Of a stretch of 64,000 bases of DNA, positions 26,274-34,981 are shown piece by piece; the first letter of the stretch is position 1; every line of letters begins with the position of its first letter. The stretch is from positions 62,001 to 126,000 of the forward strand of contig NZ_QJJK01000011.1 in the NCBI RefSeq assembly GCF_003201475.1, given 5' to 3'. Source of the stretch: Chelatococcus asaccharovorans. GTDB lineage: Bacteria > Pseudomonadota > Alphaproteobacteria > Rhizobiales > Beijerinckiaceae. The notes beneath the pieces are model-generated. The model searched no databases. It saw only the letters and a list, made by a program, of their open reading frames with translations, and was not told the DNA's origin. The position numbers and the translations under genes are program-made.

Positions 26274-27476
26274 ATGAGCCTGAGTGTCGAAAGCGTCCTG
26301 AGGGACATCCTCGTCAGGCACGGGACGACTTTGCTCGGCGAGCAACGGCGTTTCGAAGCCTGCATCCGCGACACGCACCTGTCGCCAAGAGAGATGAACG
26401 GCGTCGTCGCGGCCCTGAAATCGGGCATACCGGCGCATTTTCAGCAATTCCAGAGCTCGGGCCTGACCGAGATCGCAATCGCAAACTATGCGAAGCGATT
26501 GGCTGAGGAGACCGGCCTGAATGAAGAACTGGCCCGCACCACTCTAGAAGCCTGGGCCCGCGCGCTCAGGGTCGATCTGCCGGCCAAAGGATCGCCGCAA
26601 GCGGACGCCGGGCCGCCCAAGCGGAGTGCAGACGGCACACCCGAAGACGCTCCAAAAACGCCAGAGGCGGCAAAAGAAGACGCGACACCCCCTTCAGCTG
26701 CGGTTGTCGTGCCGGCTTCGAGCAGTTCGCACCGAGCCGACTGGCGTGTCTGGTTATTCGTCATCATAGGATTTGTGCTGGTTGCCGGTCAGGGGTACCG
26801 GTTCGTTGCGATCTCTATAGCTACCTACATCACGGGCTCGTTCTGCATCATCGCCGCCGCGCTGGTGCTACGCCAAGCAGCCTGGGTCAAATGGCCAGCC
26901 GTCGCATTGTGCTCAGTGACGATTTTGCTCGCGATCTCTGGCCTCGCAATTCTTGGCGTGCCGGCTGCGCCACTCATCATCGCCGGATGTCTTGCTGTCG
27001 CGGGGGCGATAGGATTGCTGCTGTGGCGAACAGAAGGCCTTCCGCCGGATAATCCCGTCGACCGCGTTAGCGTTGTGGTGCTGCTGGCTGCGCTGTGGCG
27101 CATATTCAGTCTCGCCGTGGCGCTTGGCGGGATCGTCTTTGCGTTGACCCTGGGCAATCCGTTCCATCAGCGACTCCTCTGGCTCTGGCTGAACCTTCCG
27201 GTCAGCCTCGCACTGGTGTGGCTGGCGTGGTCAGTGCTTTCGGGCCGGCGGATGAACCTGCCTCGCCTTTTCGTGACGCTATTGCTCGCTGCAAGCGTGC
27301 TGCTCAGCGTCGCCGACCTCATCGCGCTCGCGGCCGACGATCCGAACGTCAGTCTGCCCTACCATCTTCGCATCATTCCGATGGTCGGTATTCTTGCCGA
27401 CCTCGTCGTTGCCGCACTCGTCATATTCCAACGCAAGCGGGAGGATGCGCGGCCTAACGAAACAGCCCTTGCGTAG
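26274..27476 (+). CDS. Multi-TM protein with N-terminal helical module (paralogue 1)
   Basis: This 400-residue protein has a conserved helical module at residues ~5-98 (VLRDILVRHGTTLLGEQRRF, AALKSGIPAHF, LARTTLEAWARAL). A Pro/Ala/Lys linker (~100-155) follows, then about seven hydrophobic helices (~160-390) with a cytosolic Arg-rich end. The module recurs in the next gene and in the minus-strand gene at 28755-29318. The TM part is also similar to the next protein, indicating tandem duplication. I do not recognise a catalytic motif in the TM region. The ATG at 26274 has only a weak GGGGC-rich upstream stretch. Confidence 0.72.
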   Translation: MSLSVESVLRDILVRHGTTLLGEQRRFEACIRDTHLSPREMNGVVAALKSGIPAHFQQFQSSGLTEIAIANYAKRLAEETGLNEELARTTLEAWARALRVDLPAKGSPQADAGPPKRSADGTPEDAPKTPEAAKEDATPPSAAVVVPASSSSHRADWRVWLFVIIGFVLVAGQGYRFVAISIATYITGSFCIIAAALVLRQAAWVKWPAVALCSVTILLAISGLAILGVPAAPLIIAGCLAVAGAIGLLLWRTEGLPPDNPVDRVSVVVLLAALWRIFSLAVALGGIVFALTLGNPFHQRLLWLWLNLPVSLALVWLAWSVLSGRRMNLPRLFVTLLLAASVLLSVADLIALAADDPNVSLPYHLRIIPMVGILADLVVAALVIFQRKREDARPNETALA

Positions 27477-27482
27477 TTGCCG

Positions 27483-28673
27483 ATGAACCAGTCAGCAGCA
27501 ACAGTCCTCAAGGACATCGTCGGCAGGCACGGCGTCACCTTGCTCGAGGATCACCGCCGCTGCGAAGCATGCCTGCGCGACACGCAGCTGCCCCGGCGTG
27601 ATATCATCGGCCTGACGGCGGCGCTGAAATCGGGCCTGCCGGCCCGCATCCTCCAGCATCGGGCGTCAGGACTGACCGCGGTTGCGATATCGAACTATGC
27701 CCAGCGACTGGCGGAAGACACCGGCCTCGACCTGGACCTGGCCCGGGGTGCACTGCAGGCTTGGGCGCAGGGGCTTGACGTCAAGGTTTCGGGTCCAGTT
27801 GGCGTCAGCGAGCGCCATGAAGAACCGAATCCGGATCCACCACCGGCGCCCGCTCCGGCCCGCTCGCCTGCGAGGAGCGGATGGCTTGCATATTTGCTCG
27901 TCGTCCAAGCCGCGGTGCTGCTCGTCGTTCAGGGATATCCGGACCCCTTCGTTACGATCGCAACCTATGTCGCCGGTTCCTTGAGCATCCTAGTGGCCGC
28001 CATGCTGTTGCGAGGAGTCCAGTGGGTCAGGTGGCCGGCAGCAGCTTTGAGTGTCGTCGTTCTGTTGACGGCCGTCGGCGAGTGGCAGACTCTGGCGACC
28101 ATCCTTGAACGCTCGGGCGAACAACAGCTGGCGCTTGTCGAGTCGCAGCCGCCGATTATTGCGACCGGAATTTTCGGTATCGCGGGCTTTGTCGGAGCAC
28201 TGCTATGGCGTCCCGGCGCGCGACGACGTACCGGCCGGTTGGGCCGCACCCATTGGATCGCCGTTGCGGTCATGCTGGCGGCGCTCTGGTGCTTCCTCAA
28301 GCTCGGTGTTGAGCTGGGCGGCGCTGTGTCGGCGGTCAGGACCGGCTTCATCTTTCATGAAAAGTTCATCTGGCTTTGGGCCGAGTGTGCGGTCAGCCTC
28401 GTCCTGGCCTGGCTGGCTTGGTCGGTGCTGACGGGCCGGCGGGCGGACCTGCCCCATGTTCTTGCAGCGGGCCTGCTCGTCGCCGGCGCGATCCTCGGGG
28501 CCGTCTACATGGTCGTCGCGCTCGGCTTCGGCGGACACGACTATTGGCCGTGGGATCCCAACCTGGCGAACATCGTTGGCCTGGTGGCCAGTCTCGGCGT
28601 CGCGGGCATCGTCCTGCACGACTGGACGCACGTGCGAAGGACGACACCCACCGCGGAGAAACCGATTGCGTAG
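27483..28673 (+). CDS. Multi-TM protein with N-terminal helical module (paralogue 2)
   Basis: This 396-residue protein starts six bases after the stop of paralogue 1. The N-terminal module reads VLKDIVGRHGVTLLEDHRRC ... LRDTQLPRRDIIGLTAALKSG and LAEDTGLDLDLARGALQAWA, aligning with paralogue 1 without large gaps. A Pro-rich linker and about seven TM helices follow, ending in a short basic tail. The pair probably works together, as homologous subunits of a membrane complex or as two receptors. Function is unknown. Confidence 0.72.
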   Translation: MNQSAATVLKDIVGRHGVTLLEDHRRCEACLRDTQLPRRDIIGLTAALKSGLPARILQHRASGLTAVAISNYAQRLAEDTGLDLDLARGALQAWAQGLDVKVSGPVGVSERHEEPNPDPPPAPAPARSPARSGWLAYLLVVQAAVLLVVQGYPDPFVTIATYVAGSLSILVAAMLLRGVQWVRWPAAALSVVVLLTAVGEWQTLATILERSGEQQLALVESQPPIIATGIFGIAGFVGALLWRPGARRRTGRLGRTHWIAVAVMLAALWCFLKLGVELGGAVSAVRTGFIFHEKFIWLWAECAVSLVLAWLAWSVLTGRRADLPHVLAAGLLVAGAILGAVYMVVALGFGGHDYWPWDPNLANIVGLVASLGVAGIVLHDWTHVRRTTPTAEKPIA

Positions 28674-28754
28674 GCGGACGAAAGAAGGCTTCCAACGGTG
28701 CCGCGCTGGCAAACGATGACCTGCCCCTCTTTGGAGCCCAGTGCACAAACGTTG

Positions 28755-29318
28755 TTATGCTTTCATCCCGAAGCGGAAGGAAAGATAGCTTCCGATCGAC
28801 TGACCGCCCTTGACGACCACGATCAGGGCGAAAATCCAGGCCGGCACCTCGAAGCCGAAGACCTTGAACGTGCCGAAAACATAGGCGCCGTAGCAGATCA
28901 CCGGAATGACGATCGCGGCGACGATCGCCTCACTGAGGCTGGGTACGGATGCCTTCGAGACGGCCGTCTCGTCCTGCTGCATCGCTTTCTTGTCGTCCTT
29001 CTTCTCGTATTTCTCCACACGCTGCGGCTGCAACGCGAAGGCCCACGCCGCGACCGAGGTGAGCGCGAGTTGCTCGCTCAGACCGCTGGAGTCCGAAAGC
29101 TCAGCGGCAAAATTGGCGATCCCCTTGTCGCCAATCGCTGGCATCGCGCTGAGACGTTTCGGGATTCCTGCCCTCAGCGCCGCCATCACACCTGCGATCT
29201 CCTTCGGCGCAAGCGGGGTGTCACGCAAACAACTCTCGCACCGGCGGTGATCGTCGAGCAGCACCTGACCGTGCCGCTCGACGATGCCACGCAGAACCTC
29301 GTTGACCGAATCGCTCAC
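28755..29318 (-). CDS. Short membrane protein with the same helical module (paralogue 3)
   Basis: The product is 187 residues. The first ~95 repeat the helical module (VLRGIVERHGQVLLDDHRRC ... LRDTPLAPKEIAGVMAALRAG ... LALTSVAAWAFALQ). A Lys/Asp-rich linker and two closely spaced TM segments (~140-175) follow, so the module is attached to a different membrane part. I start it at GTG 29318, preceded by AGGAGG about nine bases upstream and lying inside the end of the PrsW gene. This removes an overlap implied by a longer frame to 29357. It is probably translated with the PrsW gene. Confidence 0.72.
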   Translation of the reverse strand: MSDSVNEVLRGIVERHGQVLLDDHRRCESCLRDTPLAPKEIAGVMAALRAGIPKRLSAMPAIGDKGIANFAAELSDSSGLSEQLALTSVAAWAFALQPQRVEKYEKKDDKKAMQQDETAVSKASVPSLSEAIVAAIVIPVICYGAYVFGTFKVFGFEVPAWIFALIVVVKGGQSIGSYLSFRFGMKA

Positions 29319-29335
29319 TGCAGCAGCCCTCCTGG

Positions 29336-30733
29336 TCAGCCGGTCGTCACGACGCATTCGATGCCGACGAAGTCAATGATCGTACCTTTCGCAAGCGGAG
29401 CGACCTGGCCATACCCGACCTCGACCTTACGGCCTTCCGGCGACGTCACGTGCCATGCCTTCTCACCGAGGTTCTTTAACCCCAGCCCAGTCGCGTCGCC
29501 GACCACCTCGGCGATCGGCGCCCGGCCCCGGCCGGCGCCGGCGGCACCGAGCATGCGCGGCTCGATCTTCACGCCCGGCGCGGCCACGCACTCGACCGGG
29601 CCGATCTTCAGCACGAACGCGCCAGCCGCACGCGGCGCGACCTTCTCCGGCATGACTTCCCTGCGCGGCGGCGCCACGTTGGCAAGCGGCGCCGCACGCT
29701 CAGCCCTTGCGGCCGGCGGTACCGGCGACACGACAGGAGCAATACCCGCCACCGAGAATGCCTTCGTTGCAAAATTCTGGCTGCGGGTCGGCGACATTCG
29801 CCGGGCCTTCAGGATCGCCGCAATGAGGAAAGCGATCGAGATGAAGGCGACAACCAGACCCAGCAGCTGCTGCGAGCCTGCTGCTGCGTTCCATGCGCCG
29901 TGCAGCATGCTCGCCGTCACGTAGCCCACGACGAGATAGAGCGGCGCCGCCTTCGGCCGCAGCACAGCAAGTCCGATGAAATAGCCCAGATACCCGGACC
30001 ACGCCATGTGACCGCCAATCTGCGAAATCGCCCGGATCACCAGGACCTCAAGACCGTACAACAAACCCGCAAGCTGCCGAACCGAGTCCGGGTGGTCCTT
30101 CAGCGCCGTCATGGTGTTGGTGATCGCCTGCGGATAGTACTGATAGATCGTCTCAAGAAGAGCAAAGGCAGCGCCAGACGCCACACCGAGCGCAATGCCG
30201 TCGAGAGGCTCGGTCAGGCTGATTGCCCGAAGGTGCGGAGGGCCGGACCTGCAGACGAGACCGAGGATCGCCAAGGCAAGAAGCGGCAGCGCCTTGTAGA
30301 GTTCTTCCAGCGCGCCGGCGCCAACGAAGTGCCCGACGAACCGGGAACCAATGCTGGCGTCATTGATCAGTGCCATCACCCAAGGCGGCCTGAATGTACC
30401 CGCCATGGCGCCGAATACATTCGTCATCAGGAAGGCCAGGCAGGAGATCGCAAACACGCCGATCATGCTCGGCCAGAGCTCACGACGACCGCAGAGATAA
30501 TAGATCACCGCACATTGAACGAAGGTGATGTAGAAAGCGACGATCGTCGCGAACGTCTGGTCAGTCCCGGTCAGGAGCAGCATGGTCACCGTCGCCGCGG
30601 TTGCGAGGGCGATGACCAGGTAGATTTTGTCGAACGCGATGCTGTTCGATGCGATCGGCAGCAGCGTGCTCTTCAGCGTCCCCATCTTGTTCGCACGAGA
30701 CGGTTTGATGTGGTCGGCCACAGCAGGCTCCAT
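29336..30733 (-). CDS. PrsW-family intramembrane protease with C-terminal FHA-like domain
   Basis: This 465-residue protein has about eight TM helices (~35-310). The PrsW/M82 motifs are GALEELYKALPLL (Glu-Glu pair), FALLETIYQY, GHMAWSGYLG and SMLHGAWNA, all containing the expected acidic/His residues. A Pro/Ala linker (~310-365) leads to a cytosolic C-terminal ~95-residue beta-rich domain. That domain ends VEVGYGQVAPLAKGTIIDFV and aligns with the end of the nearby kinase. PrsW enzymes cleave membrane-bound partners such as anti-sigma factors. Fusion to a possible phosphopeptide reader suggests control by the kinase/phosphatase pair. Confidence 0.78.
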   Translation of the reverse strand: MEPAVADHIKPSRANKMGTLKSTLLPIASNSIAFDKIYLVIALATAATVTMLLLTGTDQTFATIVAFYITFVQCAVIYYLCGRRELWPSMIGVFAISCLAFLMTNVFGAMAGTFRPPWVMALINDASIGSRFVGHFVGAGALEELYKALPLLALAILGLVCRSGPPHLRAISLTEPLDGIALGVASGAAFALLETIYQYYPQAITNTMTALKDHPDSVRQLAGLLYGLEVLVIRAISQIGGHMAWSGYLGYFIGLAVLRPKAAPLYLVVGYVTASMLHGAWNAAAGSQQLLGLVVAFISIAFLIAAILKARRMSPTRSQNFATKAFSVAGIAPVVSPVPPAARAERAAPLANVAPPRREVMPEKVAPRAAGAFVLKIGPVECVAAPGVKIEPRMLGAAGAGRGRAPIAEVVGDATGLGLKNLGEKAWHVTSPEGRKVEVGYGQVAPLAKGTIIDFVGIECVVTTG

Positions 30734-31023
30734 TTGATTCAGTGTTTCACCTGCCGAGACTAGGGCGGCCGCTATTCAACCGGTACCAAACCCTTCCAAA
30801 CTGAAATGAAGCACAGGAGCGCGCGACTGGAAATAGGCCTGTGCCCGACCAGGATGTGCTGTGCCGGTAGCGCGGCCAGACACGTGCTCTTCGGCTTCGC
30901 CAGGCGCGGCCTGCCGATCCCCGCTAGCCGCTCCGTTCGGATTCGTTCCGATCTGTTTGCTCCCCTTGCGCATTACGCAGCGCTAGAGAGAGCCACGTTC
31001 ATCAGCAGGAAAGGGCATTCCCA

Positions 31024-31182
31024 ATGGTTATCCCCGGACTCATCCTCGTCGCAGCGACCTATGGCTTTGGCAAGATTAGCGAACGGCTCTTCGGTCGCCG
31101 AATGGTCCCGCTCGACGACGTCACGCTCTTTGGCGCCGCGGCCGGCATCGTCGGCTGCGCCCTTCTGTTCGGCAAGCTCTGA
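31024..31182 (+). CDS. 52-residue hydrophobic small protein
   Basis: The frame encodes MVIPGLILVAATYGFGKISE, then RLFGRRMVPLDDVTLFGAAA, and ends GKL. It has one N-terminal and one C-terminal hydrophobic helix separated by a basic/acidic loop. GGAAAGGG lies about eight bases before the ATG. It is on the plus strand between the minus-strand PrsW and PP2C genes. I do not recognise it. It could be a small membrane regulator or the substrate of the intramembrane protease; this is inference. Confidence 0.5.
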   Translation: MVIPGLILVAATYGFGKISERLFGRRMVPLDDVTLFGAAAGIVGCALLFGKL

Positions 31183-31292
31183 GGCAAGTTAAGGTATTGC
31201 CTGTCGCAATGCAGACGACCCGGTCCGGCCGGCTTCGACATCGAAGCGACGGCCGGATCGGCGCTTGTGATATCTTCGCGAACGGCGGCCCA

Positions 31293-32351
31293 TCACGGCA
31301 GCGGCGGCAAGTCCTCAGGCGCCGCCTGGACGGCGTCCCCCGCGCCCTGCCTGCCCTGGATTTTTTCGACCAGCGAGGCAAGCACCTGCGGCCACTTCGC
31401 AGGCTTCAGGTTGTTCCAGGCGGATGGAAAGTACGCCCATGTCACCAACGGGATCAGTATCGCGAGCAACACCAACGAAAGCCCTGCGCGAGCAAGCAGC
31501 CTGCGTTTGCGGCGTCGGTTCTCCCTTGGCGAAGCATCCCAGGCCAACGCCAATGAAATGTCGTCGCCGCTGCCTTCATGCGAGGTCTCGGTGAGCCACT
31601 GCGCCAGCTTGTCGGCAACGTGATCGAGACCCCGGCCCTCCAGGAGACCCTTCAGGTCGAGCCCCACTTTCAGGAATGCCGCGTCGTCGGCGAAGGAGTT
31701 CGCATAGCCGTCGCTCGACAGCATCACCAGTGCGTCGCCTCCTCTTCGCCCGCGCATGACAAACTCCATCCGGAAGCGATCGACCGCGTCGGCCTGGCAC
31801 ATCGATTCGGTGAGATGACTCGGCAGGTCCGTGCGGCCACGCGCCCGCCGCTTCACCGCACCGTCCGGTGCCACGCTGAGGATGTCGCCGTCGCCGACCT
31901 GCAGAAAGACATCGAAGCGGCCACCGATGCCTGCGACAACCAATGTACTGCCGTACAGCAACTCCACGCCCTCGCCTTCGAGGTCGTGGCGATCAGCGGG
32001 CGGATCGGCCTTGACGTCGGCTTCGACCTTGGCGCGCCACGCCTTGACGATGCGTGCGGGCAGGCCCTGCGCCGAGCGCCGGAGGTCGGCTTCGGCAAGC
32101 GTCGCCGCCTGCTCCATCCAGGCCGCCACGACTTCGATGCCGGCCGCCACGGCAAAGCGCGAGCCCCGGTCGCTTCGTGCGTGGCGATCGTCGCCGTGGC
32201 CATCCGCCACCGCCAGCACGACGCCACGCGCTTCCGTCAAGAGCTGAGCACCGACCGCATCCTGGTTCGGCGCGCCGCTTTGCTCATGCGACGCGCCACG
32301 CACGCTTTGCGTCGCAATCTGCCAGTTCGCAGCAGCCTTGACGGCCGGCAT
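31293..32351 (-). CDS. PP2C-type Ser/Thr protein phosphatase with C-terminal TM helix
   Basis: This 352-residue protein has a PPM/PP2C domain. It has the metal-binding motifs VLAVADGHGDD (~46-56), a QVGDGDIL strand, VMLSSDGYANSF and GSGDDISLAL. A basic stretch, one TM helix (LSLVLLAILIPLVTWAYF, ~295-312) and a short tail with a Pro end follow. The enzyme is therefore membrane-anchored with a cytosolic catalytic domain. It starts two bases after the kinase stop codon, so it forms an operon with kinase and VWA genes. It is the phosphatase member of a TerY-P triad. Confidence 0.9.
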   Translation of the reverse strand: MPAVKAAANWQIATQSVRGASHEQSGAPNQDAVGAQLLTEARGVVLAVADGHGDDRHARSDRGSRFAVAAGIEVVAAWMEQAATLAEADLRRSAQGLPARIVKAWRAKVEADVKADPPADRHDLEGEGVELLYGSTLVVAGIGGRFDVFLQVGDGDILSVAPDGAVKRRARGRTDLPSHLTESMCQADAVDRFRMEFVMRGRRGGDALVMLSSDGYANSFADDAAFLKVGLDLKGLLEGRGLDHVADKLAQWLTETSHEGSGDDISLALAWDASPRENRRRKRRLLARAGLSLVLLAILIPLVTWAYFPSAWNNLKPAKWPQVLASLVEKIQGRQGAGDAVQAAPEDLPPLP

Positions 32352-32353
32352 GA

Positions 32354-33697
32354 TCAGACGACCTCTGCTTTGGCGCTGCCGAAGTCGATCTGCATGCCAC
32401 GCTGCAGCTCGACGATCTGGTTCGGCGCCACCTCGCGCTCGCGGCCGTCGGCTAGCTTGATCTTCAGCGGCGAAGGCGTGCCGTTTCGCAGTCCGATCAG
32501 CTCCGGCCGCTCCGGGTGGCGCACGCAATCGCCGACGGCTGTCGCGAAGTCGAACCGACGGCGCGGATTGACGTGATGCGGATAGAGCGAGACGCGCTCA
32601 TCGGCCACCACGAGATCATCGCCGACCTGCAGGCAGACCGGCCGGGGCATCGGCCGGCGGCAGGCGGGCGCCCAGCACGTTCCGGCCTCGTCCGCATCGG
32701 CGTCGAAGAAGTTCTCCGTCCCGCAATACGGGCACAGGGCGATCGCATCGCGCAGTCGCACCAGTGCCGTGCGCCACTCGGTTTCCAGCACGCGCCCGTG
32801 GCGCGGGTCGGCGATCCCGCTCGTGAACGCGCGCACGAACATCTCACGCATGAACGAAGGGTAGATCGGCCAGTAAAAGATCGCCTCGCGATGATAACCG
32901 TCCACTGGGCGGTTCGAAGCGTCTTGCGGATCGAAGATGAACACCGGCTCGGTGCCGTAAAGACGTCTCTCGGCGGCCGCATCCATGATCGGGCAAGCAT
33001 ACTCCCGCGCGCCGAGCAGCGGATGGCAGCGAAACAGCGCATAGAAGAGAAGCACCGAAAGGGACCACAAGTCGGTCGCGATGGTCGGCCGCGCCTGCCC
33101 CCGCATGATTTCCGGAGCCATGAATTGTGGCGTGCCGAGCGCCACGTCGATCGGCGCATCGTTGACGTCCGCGTTGTCGTTGTCGCAAATCCTCACCTCG
33201 CCGGTCGAAGGATCCAGAGCGACATTGCCGAAGTTGATATCCATGTAGCACCAGCCGCCGGAGTGCAGCGCACGATACTCCTGGACCGTCTCCAGCGCGG
33301 CGGTGACGACGACGCGCCAGGACGGCGTGACGGCGCCGATGATCACCCCGTCGAAATCGCGAAAGCGCGAATCGCGGAACGGCATAATGTAACCGAAGGT
33401 ATTGGGATGGTCGGCGCTGGTGACGAGGTCGATCGGCCAGAGAAAGCGTGGACTGGGCGGATCGCGACGCGACAGGCGGCGCAAGCGCTCGCGCAGCCGC
33501 CCGTCTTGGCGGACGAACTCGGAGCGGTACCATTTCAGGGCATAGCGCTGGTGGCCCATCGAAACGGCGTAGACGTCGCCCTGCCCGCCGCCCGCGATAT
33601 GCTGCTCGACGACGATGTCGACGCCCGACGTTTCAGCCGTTAGACGCTGACCGCTTCTGAGCAGGGCGAATTGCCCCTCCGAGCGTTCGCGCAGCAT
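32354..33697 (-). CDS. TerY-P triad protein kinase with zinc ribbon and FHA-like tail
   Basis: This 447-residue protein has a kinase domain (~25-290). It has glycine loop GGGQGDVY (36-43), Lys55, a catalytic loop Asp153 in MDINFGNV, Asp172 in ICDNDNA (replacing DFG), MAPEIMRG and TDLWSLSV. These variant loops look typical of this kinase subfamily rather than broken. A zinc ribbon (CPYCGTENF ... CWAPAC, ~314-336) and a C-terminal FHA-like region ending IVELQRGMQIDFG follow. It starts at 33697, one base after the VWA stop; the frame open to 33790 is not used. Confidence 0.85.
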   Translation of the reverse strand: MLRERSEGQFALLRSGQRLTAETSGVDIVVEQHIAGGGQGDVYAVSMGHQRYALKWYRSEFVRQDGRLRERLRRLSRRDPPSPRFLWPIDLVTSADHPNTFGYIMPFRDSRFRDFDGVIIGAVTPSWRVVVTAALETVQEYRALHSGGWCYMDINFGNVALDPSTGEVRICDNDNADVNDAPIDVALGTPQFMAPEIMRGQARPTIATDLWSLSVLLFYALFRCHPLLGAREYACPIMDAAAERRLYGTEPVFIFDPQDASNRPVDGYHREAIFYWPIYPSFMREMFVRAFTSGIADPRHGRVLETEWRTALVRLRDAIALCPYCGTENFFDADADEAGTCWAPACRRPMPRPVCLQVGDDLVVADERVSLYPHHVNPRRRFDFATAVGDCVRHPERPELIGLRNGTPSPLKIKLADGREREVAPNQIVELQRGMQIDFGSAKAEVV

Positions 33698-33698
33698 G

Positions 33699-34409
33699 TC
33701 ACGACACCTTGCCCTTCGCATCGTCCCAGGTGATCCATTGGTCCAGCGGCGGCGGGGTCGCTGGTCCGCTCGGGCGCGACGAGCGCGCAATCGCAGTGAC
33801 CGACGCCCAGCGGATCATCTCCGGCAGCTTGTAGGCGTCGGAGGCATGCAGCGGCGGGAATTCGGGGTTGCCGACGAACTTCTCCAGGCAGTGCATGTCG
33901 ACCTCGTTGCCGACGCCGATGGCGAGGCGGGTTGCGATCTTGCCGAGCGGGTTGCTCATCAGCTTCTCGAGGCCGGCCTCGAAATCGTCGGTCGCATAGC
34001 CGTCGGTGACGAGAATGATCACCGGCGGAAAGAACCGGCCGCGGGTCGCCAGTTTCTCGAACTCGTCGGCAAGGCGCGAGAAGGCTTCGCCCATTGCGGT
34101 CTCTCCGTCGGCGCGGACGTAGTCGGCCCACTGAAAATCGGTGAGCGGCACCGGCTCCGGCGCCTCCGCCGACAGCGCTCCGTTCGGCAGCACCCACTGT
34201 ACGTCGGTGCTGAACCGCAGGGCGCGGACGACCACCCGCGCACTGGCGTTCTTTGCCGCGGCCCGCCGCATCTCGGGAATGGCGTCGGCGACGGCGAAAT
34301 TCAGGCTCTGGACCTTTTCGCCGGTCATCGACGTCGAGCCGTCGAGCAGCAATAGGAAATGGATTTCCCTGTTGGCGATCGCTCCGCCGGGAAGCTCAGG
34401 ATTTTTCAC
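33699..34409 (-). CDS. TerY-like von Willebrand factor A protein
   Basis: This is a 236-residue cytosolic protein made of one VWA domain. The complete MIDAS metal site is visible: DGSTSM (D23), GETAMGEAF (threonine) and VTDGYATDD (aspartate). It is first in the minus-strand VWA-kinase-PP2C operon, the gene set defined in the literature as the TerY-P triad of Ter-type stress systems. The VWA protein is thought to bind metal and serve as scaffold or phosphorylation target. No TerD/TerC genes occur in this window, so the triad works here without the tellurite core. Confidence 0.88.
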   Translation of the reverse strand: MKNPELPGGAIANREIHFLLLLDGSTSMTGEKVQSLNFAVADAIPEMRRAAAKNASARVVVRALRFSTDVQWVLPNGALSAEAPEPVPLTDFQWADYVRADGETAMGEAFSRLADEFEKLATRGRFFPPVIILVTDGYATDDFEAGLEKLMSNPLGKIATRLAIGVGNEVDMHCLEKFVGNPEFPPLHASDAYKLPEMIRWASVTAIARSSRPSGPATPPPLDQWITWDDAKGKVS

Positions 34410-34549
34410 GGCCTCTCTCCGTTGCAGACCCGCGCGGCGCAGTGAACGGGCGTGATGCAGTCATTCACATCCTATAGAACCGGCGCGACTGGGGTAGTAA
34501 AGCTTTCCAAACGGATCTGAACCCCGCGAGAGGATGGGCGGTCGGCGCC

Positions 34550-34759
34550 CTACTTCGGGGGCTTCGAACCGGTGATCGTCGTCGAAAGCCGGAAGAGCGC
34601 CCGCACGGTCGAGACGCCCCGCCCTGATGGGCGGCGGGGATCGTAGGGCGGTTTTCCAGACGGCGGGGCCACTGGGCCGGGTGGCGGCTGCTTCGTGCCG
34701 CAGGCAGCGCAACGGCTCACGCCGTCGGGAAGATGTTGCTGGCAGCTCGTGCAAATCAT
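34550..34759 (-). CDS. Small zinc ribbon protein with proline-rich tail
   Basis: The 69-residue product begins MICTSCQQHLPDGVSRCAAC, a four-cysteine zinc ribbon. A Pro-rich stretch (QPPPGPVAPPSGKPPYDP) and a basic C-terminus follow. It lies upstream of the VWA gene on the same strand with a 140-base gap. Zinc-ribbon/proline proteins often serve as adaptors; whether it partners the triad is inference. The ribosome-binding site is weak. The frame is open much further upstream, but only the ribbon start resembles a real N-terminus. Confidence 0.65.
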   Translation of the reverse strand: MICTSCQQHLPDGVSRCAACGTKQPPPGPVAPPSGKPPYDPRRPSGRGVSTVRALFRLSTTITGSKPPK

Positions 34760-34981
34760 GCGCGCCGAAACCCCCGCGGCTGGACTGCGAAATGTCGCTC
34801 GGCAGAGACGCGCAATTATAGGCTCAAGACCCTGAGCCTGAAAAGAATGGAGTGCAAGGCCCGCCCAGCGGCCATCGCGCAAGACGCGATTCCGATCGCT
34901 TCGGAAGCGTTTGCTTTCTCCATTTTGCCCCATGGGCGAAAACCTGCGAACGTCGATCCTGGCGGCGGGAGGTATCGGGAA

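Noticed and set aside
30776-30973. 65-residue minus-strand frame upstream of the PrsW gene
   Set aside because: It has no ribosome-binding site and low-complexity composition; it lies in the promoter region of the PrsW gene.
31578-33643. Plus-strand frames opposite the PP2C and kinase genes
   Set aside because: They are shadows of clearly coding sequence with intact catalytic motifs on the minus strand.
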